A stretch of 64,000 nucleotides of DNA from Streptomyces sp. NBC_01551 (GCF_026339935.1 NZ_JAPEPX010000001.1:4025501-4089500); one strand, 5' to 3'; numbered from the stretch's first letter, positions 33,965-43,281 are shown. The notes: generated by a model from the letters alone, not told the origin. Numbers and translations: made by a program.

Positions 33965-33987
33965 ACCGTAGAGACCCCCACTGACAA
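33965..33987 (-). promoter_or_regulatory. RecA-NDp (PafBC-type) DNA-damage promoter of the SWIM gene
   Basis: On the minus strand TTGTCAGTG (33987-33979), eight bases (33978-33971), then TACGGT (33970-33965). This is a full match to TTGTCRGTG-N8-TANNNT, the LexA-independent damage promoter of actinobacteria. Transcription should start at ATG 33957. Confidence 0.75.
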
Positions 33988-34024
33988 TCGCCCTGACCAG
34001 CAACAACGCTCCGAACAAGGCCCG

Positions 34025-34047
34025 TTGTCAGTGGCGTGGTGCACCGT
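34025..34047 (+). promoter_or_regulatory. RecA-NDp (PafBC-type) promoter of the MoxR-DUF5682-VWA arm
   Basis: TTGTCAGTGGC (34025-34035) matches all 11 bases of the block described for Streptomyces recA. The -10 at the right spacing is CACCGT, with one mismatch to TANNNT. The first block is a 10-base inverted copy of the minus-strand one (CCACTGACAA at 33978-33987). Confidence 0.6.
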
Positions 34048-34091
34048 TGTCACAGCAGTCGGGAGCGGCTGCCGAGCAGTGGAGGGGGAGC

Positions 34092-35198
34092 ATGACCATG
34101 CCCGAGAACAGCACCGGCGCCGAGGCGCTGCGACCGCACGCCGAAGACGCCTTCGCACACGAACTGAAAGCCCTGGCGGCCGCCGACGACCGGCCCCGCC
34201 CGACCCGCTGGAAGCTCTCCCCGTGGGCGGTGGCCACGTACCTGCTCGGCGGCACCCTCGACGACGGGACGGTCATCACGCCCAAGTACGTCGGACCGCG
34301 CCGCATCGTCGAGGTCGCCGTCACCACCCTCGCCACCGACCGCGCCCTGCTCCTGCTCGGCGTCCCCGGCACCGCCAAGACCTGGGTGTCCGAACACCTC
34401 GCCGCGGCCGTCAGCGGGGACTCCACCCTCCTCGTCCAAGGCACCGCCGGCACCCCCGAGGAAGCCATCCGGTACGGCTGGAACTACGCCCGGCTCCTCG
34501 CCCACGGCCCCAGCCGCGAGGCCCTCGTCCCCAGCCCCGTCATGCGCGCCATGGCCGACGGCATGACCGCCCGCGTCGAGGAGCTCACCCGCATCCCCGC
34601 CGACGTCCAGGACACCCTCATCACCGTCCTGTCGGAGAAGACCCTCCCCATACCGGAACTCGGCCAGGAGGTGCAGGCCGTACGCGGCTTCAACCTCATC
34701 GCCACCGCCAACGACCGCGACCGCGGGGTCAACGAGCTCTCCAGCGCGCTGCGCCGCCGCTTCAACACCGTCGTGCTGCCCCTGCCCGCCACCGCCGACG
34801 CCGAGGTCGACATCGTCGCCCGCCGCGTCGACCAGATGGGCCGCGCGCTCGACCTGCCGGCCGCGCCCGAAGGGCTGGAGGAGATCCGCCGCGTCGTCAC
34901 CGTCTTCCGCGAGCTGCGCGACGGGGTCACGGGCGACGGCCGCACCAAGGTCAAGTCGCCCAGCGGAACCCTGTCCACCGCCGAGGCCATCTCCGTCGTC
35001 ACCAACGGCCTCGCCCTGGCGGCCCACTTCGGGGACGGCGTCCTGCGCCCCTCCGACGTGGCCGCGGGGATCCTCGGGGCCGTCGTGCGCGACCCGGCCG
35101 CCGACAAGGTCGTCTGGCAGGAATACCTGGAGGCCGTCGTCCGTGAGCGGGACGGCTGGAAGGACTTCTACCGGGCCTGCCGGGAGGTGACGGCATGA
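34092..35198 (+). CDS. MoxR-family AAA+ ATPase
   Basis: This is a chaperone-like AAA+ ATPase of 368 residues that normally works with a VWA-domain protein to remodel or activate targets. Walker A is GVPGTAKT (90-97). The Walker B position reads ARVEELTRIPADVQDTL, where the usual DE is EE, so the hydrolysis Glu is kept but the Mg-binding Asp is changed. Sensor 1 (FNLIATANDRD) and the arginine-finger segment (SSALRRRFNTVVLPLP) are present. ATG 34092 follows GGAGGGGGAG. The stop overlaps the DUF5682 start by four bases (ATGA), so these two are coupled. An upstream damage-type promoter would give a leader of about 38 bases. Confidence 0.88.
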   Translation: MTMPENSTGAEALRPHAEDAFAHELKALAAADDRPRPTRWKLSPWAVATYLLGGTLDDGTVITPKYVGPRRIVEVAVTTLATDRALLLLGVPGTAKTWVSEHLAAAVSGDSTLLVQGTAGTPEEAIRYGWNYARLLAHGPSREALVPSPVMRAMADGMTARVEELTRIPADVQDTLITVLSEKTLPIPELGQEVQAVRGFNLIATANDRDRGVNELSSALRRRFNTVVLPLPATADAEVDIVARRVDQMGRALDLPAAPEGLEEIRRVVTVFRELRDGVTGDGRTKVKSPSGTLSTAEAISVVTNGLALAAHFGDGVLRPSDVAAGILGAVVRDPAADKVVWQEYLEAVVRERDGWKDFYRACREVTA

Positions 35199-37435
35199 GC
35201 GTCCCCGCCGCGCGGGGGCCGCTGCTCCTGGGCGTACGGCACCACGGACCAGGCTCCGCCCGCGCCGTGCGGGCCGCCCTGGAGGCGGCCCGGCCCAGAG
35301 CCGTGCTCATCGAGGGCCCGCCCGAGGGGGACGCGCTGCTCCCGCTGGCCGCCGACCCTGGGATGCGGCCGCCCGTCGCCCTGCTCGCGCACGCCGCCGA
35401 CGACCCCGGCCGGGCCGCGTTCTGGCCGCTGGCCGGCTTCTCCCCGGAGTGGGCCGCGATCCGGTGGGCGCAGGAGCGGGACATACCGGTCCGGTTCATC
35501 GACCTCCCGGCCGCGCACACGCTGGCCGCGGAACCGGAGGCGCGCGCGCCCGACACCGTACGGCTGGACCCGCTCGCGGTGCTGGCCGAGACCGCCGGGT
35601 ACGACGACCCCGAGCGCTGGTGGGAGGACGTCGTCGAACACCGGGGCGCCGGAGCGGCCGATCCGAAGGCCGCCTTCGAGGCGCTCGGCGAGGCCATGGG
35701 CGCCCTGCGCGAGGAGTACGGGGACGGCGGGCACGCCCGCGACCTGGTCCGCGAGGCGTACATGCGGCAGCGGATGCGCGCCGCCCGCCGGGAGTTCGGC
35801 GAGGAGTACGCCGTCGTGTGCGGCGCCTGGCACGTCCCGGCGCTGCGCGCCCGCACCACGGCCGCCGCGGACAAGGCGCTGCTCACCGGGCTTCCCAAGG
35901 TCAAGGTGGAGACCGCCTGGGTGCCGTGGACGCACCGTCGGCTCGCCCGGGCCGGCGGGTACGGGGCGGGCATCACCTCGCCCGGGTGGTACGCGCACCT
36001 CTTCGCCGCCCGCGACCGGCCGGTCGAGCGCTGGCTGACCAAGGTGGCCGGGCTGTTGCGGGAGGAGGACCGGCAGGTCTCCTCGGCCCATGTCATCGAG
36101 GCGGTCCGGCTCGCCGAGACGCTGGCCGCGGTGCGGGGGCGGCCGCTGCCGGGGCTCACCGAGACCCTGGAGGCGGTGCGGGCGGTGATGTGCGACGGCT
36201 CGGACGTGCCGCTCGCGCTGATCGAGGACCGGCTGGTCGTCGGCGACGTGCTCGGCGAAGTCCCCGACGCGGCGCCCGTCGTACCGCTCCAGCGGGACCT
36301 CACGCGCCGGCAGCGCTCGCTGCGGCTCAAGGCGGAGGCGCGGGACCGGGAGCTCGAACTCGACCTGCGCAAGGACACCGACGCGGCGAAGTCGCTGCTG
36401 CTGCACCGGCTGCGGCTGCTCGGCATCGAGTGGGGCACCCCGGCGGCGTCCCGGGGGAGCACGGGGACGTTCCGGGAGACCTGGCGGCTGCGGTGGGAGC
36501 CGGAGCTGTCGGTGCGCGTCGCCGAGGCCGGGATCTGGGGCACCACCGTCCTGGCGGCGGCCACGGCGAAGGCCGAGTCGGACGCGGCCGGGGCGGGGGA
36601 GCTCGGGGAGGTCACGGCGCTCGCCGAGCGGTGCCTGCTGGCGGGGCTGAGCGAGGCGCTGCCGGCGGTGCTGCGGGCGCTGGCCGACCGGGCCGCGCTG
36701 GACACCGACGTGGCGCGGCTGGCCAAGGCGCTGCCCGCGCTGGCCCGCTCGCTGCGGTACGGGGACGTCCGGGGGACCGACGCGTCGGCGCTGGGCACGG
36801 TCGCGGCGGGGCTCGCGGAGCGGATCTGCGTGGCGCTGCCGGTCGCGTGCGCGGCGGGGCTCGACGCGGACGCGGCGGCGGAGCTGCGGGGCCATGTGGA
36901 CGGGGTGCACGGGGCGATCGGGCTGCTGGGGTCGCAGGACCTGCGGGAGCGCTGGTCGGCGGTGCTGCGGGCGCTGGCCGCGCGGGACACGGTGCCCGGG
37001 CTGATACGGGGGCGGGCGGCTCGCCTGCTGCTCGACGACGGCCGGCTCCCGGAGGAGGAGACGGCGCGGCTGATGGGGCTCGCCCTGTCGCCGGCGTCCT
37101 CCCCGGCCGACGCGGCGGGGTGGATCGAGGGGTTCGCGGGCGGCGGCGGCACGCTGCTGGTCCACGACGAGCGGCTGCTGGGGCTGATCGACGCGTGGCT
37201 GGTGTCGGTGCCGGAGGGGGCGTTCATCGACGTACTGCCGCTGCTTCGGCGGACGTTCGGGGCGTATGAGCCGGGCGTGCGGCGCACCCTGGGCGAACTG
37301 GCCCGCCGGGGCCCTGGCCGGGCGTCGGCGCTCCCCGGCGGTGCCCTGCCGGGCTTCGCCCCGACCTTGGACCCCACCCGCGCCGACGCGGTCCTCCCGG
37401 TACTCCGCCTCCTCCTCACCCCCACCCCGCCGTGA
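35195..37435 (+). CDS. DUF5682 protein of the MoxR-VWA module
   Basis: This is a cytoplasmic protein of 746 residues, translationally coupled to the MoxR ATPase. The N-terminal domain has GVRHHGPGS (13-21) and IEGPPEGD (39-46), then FIDLPAAHT and VVCGAWHVPAL. The spacing of His and Glu recalls the ChaN/TraB/erythromycin-esterase superfamily, so a hydrolase site is possible but unproven. The C-terminal two thirds are Leu/Ala-rich helices with no motif that I know. I connect it to DUF5682, a family I recall only from MoxR-VWA neighbourhoods. It is likely the substrate-specific or effector component of the set. Confidence 0.72.
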   Translation: MSVPAARGPLLLGVRHHGPGSARAVRAALEAARPRAVLIEGPPEGDALLPLAADPGMRPPVALLAHAADDPGRAAFWPLAGFSPEWAAIRWAQERDIPVRFIDLPAAHTLAAEPEARAPDTVRLDPLAVLAETAGYDDPERWWEDVVEHRGAGAADPKAAFEALGEAMGALREEYGDGGHARDLVREAYMRQRMRAARREFGEEYAVVCGAWHVPALRARTTAAADKALLTGLPKVKVETAWVPWTHRRLARAGGYGAGITSPGWYAHLFAARDRPVERWLTKVAGLLREEDRQVSSAHVIEAVRLAETLAAVRGRPLPGLTETLEAVRAVMCDGSDVPLALIEDRLVVGDVLGEVPDAAPVVPLQRDLTRRQRSLRLKAEARDRELELDLRKDTDAAKSLLLHRLRLLGIEWGTPAASRGSTGTFRETWRLRWEPELSVRVAEAGIWGTTVLAAATAKAESDAAGAGELGEVTALAERCLLAGLSEALPAVLRALADRAALDTDVARLAKALPALARSLRYGDVRGTDASALGTVAAGLAERICVALPVACAAGLDADAAAELRGHVDGVHGAIGLLGSQDLRERWSAVLRALAARDTVPGLIRGRAARLLLDDGRLPEEETARLMGLALSPASSPADAAGWIEGFAGGGGTLLVHDERLLGLIDAWLVSVPEGAFIDVLPLLRRTFGAYEPGVRRTLGELARRGPGRASALPGGALPGFAPTLDPTRADAVLPVLRLLLTPTPP

Positions 37436-37463
37436 CGCGGCCCGCCCGGCGCGCCGCCGTTTC

Positions 37464-37500
37464 CGGGGGCGGAGCCCCAGGGGCTTCAGCCCCTCGGGCG
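37464..37500. repeat. Dispersed repeat with hairpin between DUF5682 and VWA genes
   Basis: GGGGGCGGAGCCCCAGG followed by GGGCTTCAGCCCC. The first part also occurs at about 30751-30766. It may reduce read-through within the plus-strand arm. Confidence 0.5.
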
Positions 37501-37535
37501 GTTGAGGACTGAGCAGGGACAGGGGGATCGGATCG

Positions 37536-38702
37536 ATGAGCGGGACGGGAGATGTGATGTCGGCGGATGGTGGGGAGCGGTTGCGGCGGTGGCGGATGGT
37601 GCTGGGTGGGGGTGAGGCCGACGGGACCGGGGCCGTGCTCGGGGGGCGCGATGCGGGCATGGACGGGGCGCTCGGGGCGCTGTACGGGGGCGCCGGCGGT
37701 GGAAGGGGTGAGCGGTCCGCGGGGCTCGGGGGGTCCGCGCCGAACGTGGCGCGGTGGCTCGGGGACATCCGTACGTACTTCCCCAGCTCCGTCGTCCAGG
37801 TGATGCAGCGGGACGCCATCGCACGGCTCGGCCTGTCCACGCTGCTCCTGGAGCCGGAGATGCTGGAGGCCGTCGAGCCGGACGTACATCTGGTCGGCAC
37901 CCTGCTGTCGCTCAACAAGGCCATGCCCGAGACGACCCGGGAGACGGCCCGCGCCGTCGTCCGCAAGGTCGTCGAGCAGTTGGAGAAGCGGCTCGCGTCC
38001 CGCACCCGGGCCACCCTCACCGGCGCACTCGACCGTTCCGCCCGGGTCAGCCGCCCCCGGCACGCGGACATCGACTGGAACCGGACCATCCGGGCGAATC
38101 TGAAGAACTATCTGCCCGAGTACCGCACCGTCGTCCCCGAGCGGCTCATCGGGTACGGGCGCGCCTCCCAGGCGGTGAAGAAGGAGGTGGTGCTCTGTAT
38201 CGACCAGTCCGGGTCGATGGCGGCCTCCGTCGTCTACGCCTCCGTCTTCGGCGCGGTGCTGGCCTCGATGCGGTCCATCGCGACCCGGCTGGTCGTCTTC
38301 GACACCGCCGTCGTGGACCTGACCGACCAGCTCGACGACCCCGTCGACGTCCTCTTCGGCACCCAGCTCGGCGGCGGCACCGACATCAACCGGGCGCTCG
38401 CGTACTGCCAGTCCAAGATCACCCGCCCCGCCGACACGGTCGTCGTCCTGATCAGCGACCTCTACGAGGGCGGCATACGCGACGAGATGCTGAAGAGGGT
38501 CGCCGCCATGAAGCGGGCGGGGGTCGAGTTCGTGACCCTGCTCGCACTGTCGGACGAGGGCGCGCCCGCCTACGATCGCGAACACGCCGCCGCCCTCGCC
38601 GCGCTCGGCGCACCGGCCTTCGCCTGCACCCCCGACCTGTTCCCGGACGTCATGGCGGCCGCCCTGGAGAAGCGGCCCCTGCCCGACCCCCGCCCGGCGT
38701 AG
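37536..38702 (+). CDS. VWA-domain protein of the MoxR-VWA module
   Basis: This is a protein of 388 residues whose C-terminal half is a von Willebrand A domain with a complete MIDAS metal site: DQSGS (Asp223, Ser225, Ser227), Thr282 in GGGTDI and Asp308 in ISDLYEGG. The N-terminal half is helical (ERLRRWRMVLGG ... QRDAIARLGLSTLLLEPEML). Such proteins dock onto MoxR ATPases and carry substrates, as ViaA does for RavA. ATG 37536 follows AGGGGG by nine bases; ATG 37557 (MSADGGERLRRW), with GGGAG six bases upstream, is an equally fair start. It ends the plus-strand arm of the module. Confidence 0.85.
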   Translation: MSGTGDVMSADGGERLRRWRMVLGGGEADGTGAVLGGRDAGMDGALGALYGGAGGGRGERSAGLGGSAPNVARWLGDIRTYFPSSVVQVMQRDAIARLGLSTLLLEPEMLEAVEPDVHLVGTLLSLNKAMPETTRETARAVVRKVVEQLEKRLASRTRATLTGALDRSARVSRPRHADIDWNRTIRANLKNYLPEYRTVVPERLIGYGRASQAVKKEVVLCIDQSGSMAASVVYASVFGAVLASMRSIATRLVVFDTAVVDLTDQLDDPVDVLFGTQLGGGTDINRALAYCQSKITRPADTVVVLISDLYEGGIRDEMLKRVAAMKRAGVEFVTLLALSDEGAPAYDREHAAALAALGAPAFACTPDLFPDVMAAALEKRPLPDPRPA

Positions 38703-38787
38703 TAAATCGGCAGATCGCACGAAGACGCAGCTCAACCGTGAGGCGATCTGTGACAGGTATCACCGCTCAGGTGTGATCTGCGATTTA
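38703..38787 (+). other. Long inverted repeat after the VWA gene
   Basis: TAAATCGGCAGATCGCAC (38703-38720) can pair with GTGTGATCTGCGATTTA (38771-38787) with one bulge and one G-U pair. A third element, GCGATCTG (38743-38750), can compete for the first arm. It may be the VWA terminator or an alternative-fold leader. Confidence 0.5.
38749..38764. promoter_or_regulatory. Crp- or Rex-type operator upstream of sucC
   Basis: TGTGACAGGTATCACC fits TGTGA-N6-TCACA in nine of ten positions. Both Crp and the NADH sensor Rex recognise this core, so sequence alone cannot separate them. It lies 194 bases before sucC. Confidence 0.45.
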
Positions 38788-38860
38788 GGGACCCACGTCC
38801 CACGGGGATAACCTGCGAGACGGACATGCCGCGTCCACGGTCACCGTGTGCGCCTTCCTT

Positions 38861-38876
38861 GTGACAGAGCCGTCAC
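38861..38876. promoter_or_regulatory. Second inverted repeat upstream of sucC
   Basis: GTGAC-AGAGCC-GTCAC is a perfect 5-bp inverted repeat with a 6-base spacer, 82 bases before the sucC start. It is too wide for a standard Crp or Rex site on TGTGA spacing and may bind a different regulator. Confidence 0.35.
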
Positions 38877-38957
38877 GTTGCCCTCCGCGGCACGCCCACG
38901 CAGATAGCAGACAACCGCGAATCACTGCGAATCTTTGAAGACAAGGGACGGACGCGC

Positions 38958-40136
38958 GTGGACCTGTTCGAGTACCAGGCGAGGGACCTCTTCGCCAAGC
39001 ACGGTGTACCGGTGCTGGCCGGTGAAGTCATCGACACGCCTGAGGCGGCGCGCGAGGCCACCGAGCGACTGGGCGGCAAGTCGGTCGTCAAGGCGCAGGT
39101 GAAGGTCGGCGGCCGCGGCAAGGCCGGCGGCGTCAAGCTCGCCGCCACCCCGGACGAGGCCGTCGCCCGTGCGACGGACATCCTGGGCATGGACATCAAG
39201 GGCCACACGGTCCACAAGGTGATGATCGCCGAGACGGCTCCCGAGATCCTCGAGGAGTACTACGTCTCGTACCTGCTGGACCGTACCAACCGCACCTTCC
39301 TGGCCATGGCCTCGGTCGCGGGTGGCATGGACATCGAGCAGGTCGCCGAGGAGACCCCGGAGAAGCTCGCCAAGGTCCCGGTGAACGCCAACGAGGGCGT
39401 GACCATCGAGAAGGCCCGCGAGATCGTCGCGCTGGCGCAGTTCCCGGCCGAGGTCGCCGAGAAGGTCGCCGAGGTCCTCGTGACCCTGTGGGCCACCTTC
39501 ATCGCCGAGGACGCGCTCCTCGTCGAGGTCAACCCGCTCGCGAAGGTCGCCAACGGCGACGTCATCGCGCTCGACGGCAAGGTCTCGCTCGACGAGAACG
39601 CCGAGTTCCGCCAGCCGGGCCACGAGGAGTTCGTGGACCACGCGGCCGCGAACCCGCTGGAGGCCGCCGCCAAGGCGAAGAACCTCAACTACGTCAAGCT
39701 CGACGGTGAGGTCGGCATCATCGGCAACGGCGCGGGTCTCGTCATGAGCACCCTCGACGTCGTCGCGTACGCCGGTGAGAACCACGGCGGCGTCAAGCCC
39801 GCCAACTTCCTCGACATCGGCGGTGGCGCCTCCGCCGCCGTCATGGCCAACGGCCTCGAGATCATCCTCGGCGACCCGGACGTCAAGTCCGTGTTCGTCA
39901 ACGTCTTCGGTGGCATCACCGCCTGCGACGAGGTCGCCAACGGCATCGTCCAGGCGCTGCAGCTGCTCGAGGACAAGGGCGAGGCGGTCACCAAGCCGCT
40001 GGTCGTCCGCCTCGACGGCAACAACGCCGAGCTGGGTCGCAAGATCCTGTCGGACGCCAACCACCCGCTGGTTCAGCGCGTGGACACCATGGACGGCGCG
40101 GCCGACAAGGCCGCCGAGCTCGCGGCTGCGAAGTAA
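38958..40136 (+). CDS. sucC: Succinyl-CoA synthetase (ADP-forming), beta subunit
   Basis: This is the beta subunit (392 residues) of the TCA-cycle enzyme that turns succinyl-CoA into succinate with ATP or GTP formation. It starts at GTG 38958 with [19 protein letters not shown], a near-universal SucC beginning. The ATP-grasp part holds [16 protein letters not shown]; the ligase domain has [12 protein letters not shown] and GGGASA and [16 protein letters not shown], which contacts the phosphohistidine of SucD. Length is normal. sucD follows after 21 bases, so they form an operon. The 255-base upstream gap has a Crp/Rex-like site and inverted repeats. Confidence 0.98.
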   Translation: MDLFEYQARDLFAKHGVPVLAGEVIDTPEAAREATERLGGKSVVKAQVKVGGRGKAGGVKLAATPDEAVARATDILGMDIKGHTVHKVMIAETAPEILEEYYVSYLLDRTNRTFLAMASVAGGMDIEQVAEETPEKLAKVPVNANEGVTIEKAREIVALAQFPAEVAEKVAEVLVTLWATFIAEDALLVEVNPLAKVANGDVIALDGKVSLDENAEFRQPGHEEFVDHAAANPLEAAAKAKNLNYVKLDGEVGIIGNGAGLVMSTLDVVAYAGENHGGVKPANFLDIGGGASAAVMANGLEIILGDPDVKSVFVNVFGGITACDEVANGIVQALQLLEDKGEAVTKPLVVRLDGNNAELGRKILSDANHPLVQRVDTMDGAADKAAELAAAK

Positions 40137-40157
40137 GGGCAGAGGTCACAGACTCAC

Positions 40158-41048
40158 ATGGCTATCTTCCTCAACAAGGACAGCAAGGTCATCGTCCAGG
40201 GCATGACCGGTGCCACGGGCATGAAGCACACCAAGCTGATGCTGGCTGACGGCACCAACATCGTCGGTGGCGTGAACCCGCGCAAGGCCGGCACGACCGT
40301 CGACTTCGACGGCACCGAGGTCCCGGTCTTCGGCTCGGTCGCCGAGGCGATGGAGAAGACGGGCGCCAACGTCTCCGTCCTCTTCGTCCCGCCGGCGTTC
40401 GCCAAGGCCGCCGTCGTCGAGGCCATCGACGCCGAGATCCCGCTGGCCGTCGTCATCACCGAGGGCATCGCGGTGCACGACTCCGCCGCCTTCTGGGCGT
40501 ACGCGACCGCCAAGGGCAACAAGACCCGCATCATCGGCCCGAACTGCCCGGGTCTGATCACCCCCGGCCAGTCCAACGCCGGCATCATCCCGGGCGACAT
40601 CACCAAGCCCGGCAAGATCGGTCTCGTGTCCAAGTCCGGCACGCTGACCTACCAGATGATGTACGAGCTCCGTGACATCGGCTTCACCTCGGCCGTCGGC
40701 ATCGGTGGCGACCCGGTCATCGGCACCACGCACATCGACGCCCTGGAGGCCTTCGAGGCCGACCCGGAGACCGAGCTGATCGTCATGATCGGCGAGATCG
40801 GCGGCGACGCCGAGGAGCGTGCGGCGGACTTCATCGCGAAGAACGTCACCAAGCCGGTCGTCGGTTACGTCGCGGGCTTCACCGCCCCCGAGGGCAAGAC
40901 CATGGGCCACGCCGGCGCCATCGTCTCCGGCTCCTCCGGCACCGCGCAGGCCAAGAAGGAGGCCCTCGAGGCCGCCGGCGTCAAGGTCGGCAAGACGCCG
41001 ACCGAGACGGCGAAGCTCGCGCGCGAGATCCTGAACGCCGCGCAGTAG
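40158..41048 (+). CDS. sucD: Succinyl-CoA synthetase (ADP-forming), alpha subunit
   Basis: This is the alpha subunit (296 residues) that binds CoA and carries the phosphohistidine intermediate. The CoA-binding Rossmann domain begins [32 protein letters not shown] and [15 protein letters not shown] follow. His251 in [15 protein letters not shown] is the phosphorylated residue. The gene lies 21 bases after sucC, with GCAGAGG upstream of the ATG, and is followed by a 19-bp terminator. It contains no unusual feature. Confidence 0.98.
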   Translation: MAIFLNKDSKVIVQGMTGATGMKHTKLMLADGTNIVGGVNPRKAGTTVDFDGTEVPVFGSVAEAMEKTGANVSVLFVPPAFAKAAVVEAIDAEIPLAVVITEGIAVHDSAAFWAYATAKGNKTRIIGPNCPGLITPGQSNAGIIPGDITKPGKIGLVSKSGTLTYQMMYELRDIGFTSAVGIGGDPVIGTTHIDALEAFEADPETELIVMIGEIGGDAEERAADFIAKNVTKPVVGYVAGFTAPEGKTMGHAGAIVSGSSGTAQAKKEALEAAGVKVGKTPTETAKLAREILNAAQ

Positions 41049-41070
41049 CAGCCCTTGGCTGTACGCATGC

Positions 41071-41114
41071 ACGGGCGTGGCCCGCACCCTTTCGGGGGTG
41101 CGGGCCACGCCCGT
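41071..41114 (+). terminator. Strong terminator of sucCD
   Basis: A perfect 19-bp stem (41071-41089 with 41096-41114) with a 6-base loop is followed by TTTCG. It sits 22 bases after the sucD stop and 47 bases before the stop of the convergent gene. Confidence 0.9.
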
Positions 41115-41161
41115 TTTCGCGTTGCCCGGCTGTGTGGCCGCTCGACCTCGCGGCCGCTCGG

Positions 41162-43162
41162 CTACTCGACCCCGGGGGCGATGCGGGCGGGCCCGGCCTC
41201 CGGGTCGTTGCGCAGCTTGTCGTGGAGTTCCCTGCTCCGCTCTGTCAGATGCTGGGGGCCGCTGAGCGGGGGCACCCCGGAGACGTTCGCGCCCGGGGCC
41301 AGCGGGGGGATGTACTCGGTGGGCGCGGTCGCGACGGTGTAGGCGGTCGCGGCGGCGATCATGGCGGTCAGGCCGAGTACGGAGCGGCCCAGGAGCCGGG
41401 TGCGGTGCTCGCCGGAGCCGCGTACGGCGGCTGCCGGGCGCGGCTCCAGGGGTACGGCGGGCCGCAGCGCGCCGAGCCGGTGGCGCAGCACCGCCGACTG
41501 CTTCTCAGGCGGTACGGCGGCCAGTTCGGGAATCCGGGCGGCCAGCGCGGCGTGCGCGCGCAGGAGGCGGCTGCCGGCGGTGGGGGTCGTGGCCTCGGTC
41601 TCGGCGGCGGTGTCGGGGAGGTCGAGGCCGATGCCGTCGTAGAGGAGCACGGTGCGGCGGTGGACGGGGGGCAGGGCGAGCATCGCGTCCATCAGGATCC
41701 GGTCGGCGGGGTCGGCCGGGGGCTTGTCGGCGTGCTTGTGGGTGCGCAGCAGCCGGTGCCAGGGGGAGAGGGCGTACTCGTACGCGGCCGCGCGCACCCA
41801 GCCGATGGGATCGGGGTCGGCGATGACCTCGGGCCAGCGGTTCCAGGCCAGGTGGAAGGCCCGCTCGACGGACTCCAGCGCGAGGGTGCGGCGGCCGGTG
41901 AGCAGGTACGCCTGACGGACGAGGGCGGGGGCGGTGCGGGCGTAGAGGACGTCGAAGGCGGCGGCGGGCGTCACCGGTGCCACCGGTTCCGCTGCCGCTG
42001 GGTCGGGCGGGCTGTCCGGCCCCGGGGCCGGGGCCGGACCGGATCCCCGGGCACCCGGAGCCCACGAGGCGCCCGCGAGCCCGGGGGACTCCACGGATTC
42101 CGACCCTCCGTCGGCGAGCGGCGATGCCTCGACCGCGACCCCCACGGGCGCCGGAGCGCCGGCCGCGGCGGGGGAGGCGGAGACGGCCTGGAAACCCGGG
42201 GACGGATCGGGGCCGAGGGGGCCCGGAGCCGGGTCAGCCCGGAAGAGCTGGTAGCCCGGGGAACCCGGGGCCGCCGGGGCGGCTTCGGGGCCGGAGGAGC
42301 CCGGAGCGACCGAGGCGGCCGGCGCCGCAACGGGCGCGGGGACTTCGGCTGACGGGGCGTGAGATCCCGGAGGCATGGCGGGGCCGGTGGTGCCCGAAGC
42401 CTCGGGGGAGGTGAAGAAGCCGTCGGATCCCGGGGGCCTGGCGGAGCCGAGGCCGGGGGTGCCCGGGGCCTCGGGAGGGGTGGGGAAGGCGTGGGAACCC
42501 GACGGCGCGGCGGATGCTCCGGCGGAGTCGGAGGAGCGGGCGGAGCCCGGAGCGCCCGGGGCGTCGTGGGAGGTGGGGAAGGGCTGGGCTCCTGGGGGCA
42601 TGGTGGGGCCGGGTGTGCCTGCGGGTTCGGGGAAGGGCTGGGATGCCCTGCGCATGGCGGGGTCAGGGGTGCCTGCGGGGCCGGGTGTGCCTACGGGTCC
42701 CGGGAAGGGCTGGGATGTCGGGGGCATGGCCGGGGCCGGGGTGCCTGCCGGGACGGGGGAGGGGTGGGGACCCCGGTAGGTGGTGGGGGTGAGGGAGGGG
42801 CGGGTCCAGGTGGGAGGGTGGAAGGGGGGAGTGGGTGGGGGGTTGGGGGCGGGGTGGGGCCAGGGGGTTGGGGGTTTTGTGGGGTGGCCGGACGGGGGAC
42901 GGGGGTGGGTGGCGCCGCGGGGGGTGGTGCGTTCGGACAGGGCGGACAGGAACGCGGCGTACGACGCGCGCTTGCGGCCGCGCGGTTCGGTGCGGCCCAA
43001 CTCCCAGGAGCGGACGGTGGTCCCGGTGACCCCGACCGTCGCCGCGACCTGGTCGTACGTCAGCTCGGCCGCCTCGCGCAGCCTTCGGCGCTCCCCGGGC
43101 GTGGGGAGGGCCGGCTCAGGGGCCGGGCCCTCGCCGGAGGTCGTACCGACGTTTTGTGTCAT
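41162..43162 (-). CDS. XRE HTH + proline-rich repeat + ECF-sigma-like + transmembrane fusion protein
   Basis: This is a 666-residue protein of unusual layout. Residues 20-75 are an XRE-type helix-turn-helix ([30 protein letters not shown]). About 300 residues of Pro/Gly/Ala/Ser follow, with loose repeats of the form [16 protein letters not shown]. Then comes a region resembling ECF sigma domains 2 and 4 ([75 protein letters not shown]), one membrane helix ([22 protein letters not shown]), and a short tail. The sigma-like part may bind RNA polymerase or be a relic. ATG 43162 has GGGGAGC upstream. The protein could be a membrane-tethered transcription factor. A PerM-like gene is divergent from it. 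Confidence 0.7.
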   Translation of the reverse strand: MTQNVGTTSGEGPAPEPALPTPGERRRLREAAELTYDQVAATVGVTGTTVRSWELGRTEPRGRKRASYAAFLSALSERTTPRGATHPRPPSGHPTKPPTPWPHPAPNPPPTPPFHPPTWTRPSLTPTTYRGPHPSPVPAGTPAPAMPPTSQPFPGPVGTPGPAGTPDPAMRRASQPFPEPAGTPGPTMPPGAQPFPTSHDAPGAPGSARSSDSAGASAAPSGSHAFPTPPEAPGTPGLGSARPPGSDGFFTSPEASGTTGPAMPPGSHAPSAEVPAPVAAPAASVAPGSSGPEAAPAAPGSPGYQLFRADPAPGPLGPDPSPGFQAVSASPAAAGAPAPVGVAVEASPLADGGSESVESPGLAGASWAPGARGSGPAPAPGPDSPPDPAAAEPVAPVTPAAAFDVLYARTAPALVRQAYLLTGRRTLALESVERAFHLAWNRWPEVIADPDPIGWVRAAAYEYALSPWHRLLRTHKHADKPPADPADRILMDAMLALPPVHRRTVLLYDGIGLDLPDTAAETEATTPTAGSRLLRAHAALAARIPELAAVPPEKQSAVLRHRLGALRPAVPLEPRPAAAVRGSGEHRTRLLGRSVLGLTAMIAAATAYTVATAPTEYIPPLAPGANVSGVPPLSGPQHLTERSRELHDKLRNDPEAGPARIAPGVE
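42360..42780 (-). repeat. Degenerate repeats coding the Pro-rich linker
   Basis: About six imperfect units of 20-30 codons, each with a GTPGP, PAM/TMPP and SQPFP-like segment, run through this part of the XRE-sigma fusion. They differ in length, so the linker has probably expanded and contracted by slippage or recombination. Confidence 0.6.
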
Positions 43163-43281
43163 GCCACGCTCCCCGTGACCCGGCGACCCTGGGCGATAAA
43201 GTACATAAACGTATATTGAGCGACACCACGGACATTCGCCTGTTACCCACCCATAGCGCGTGTCGTTGGCACCATGGCGGG

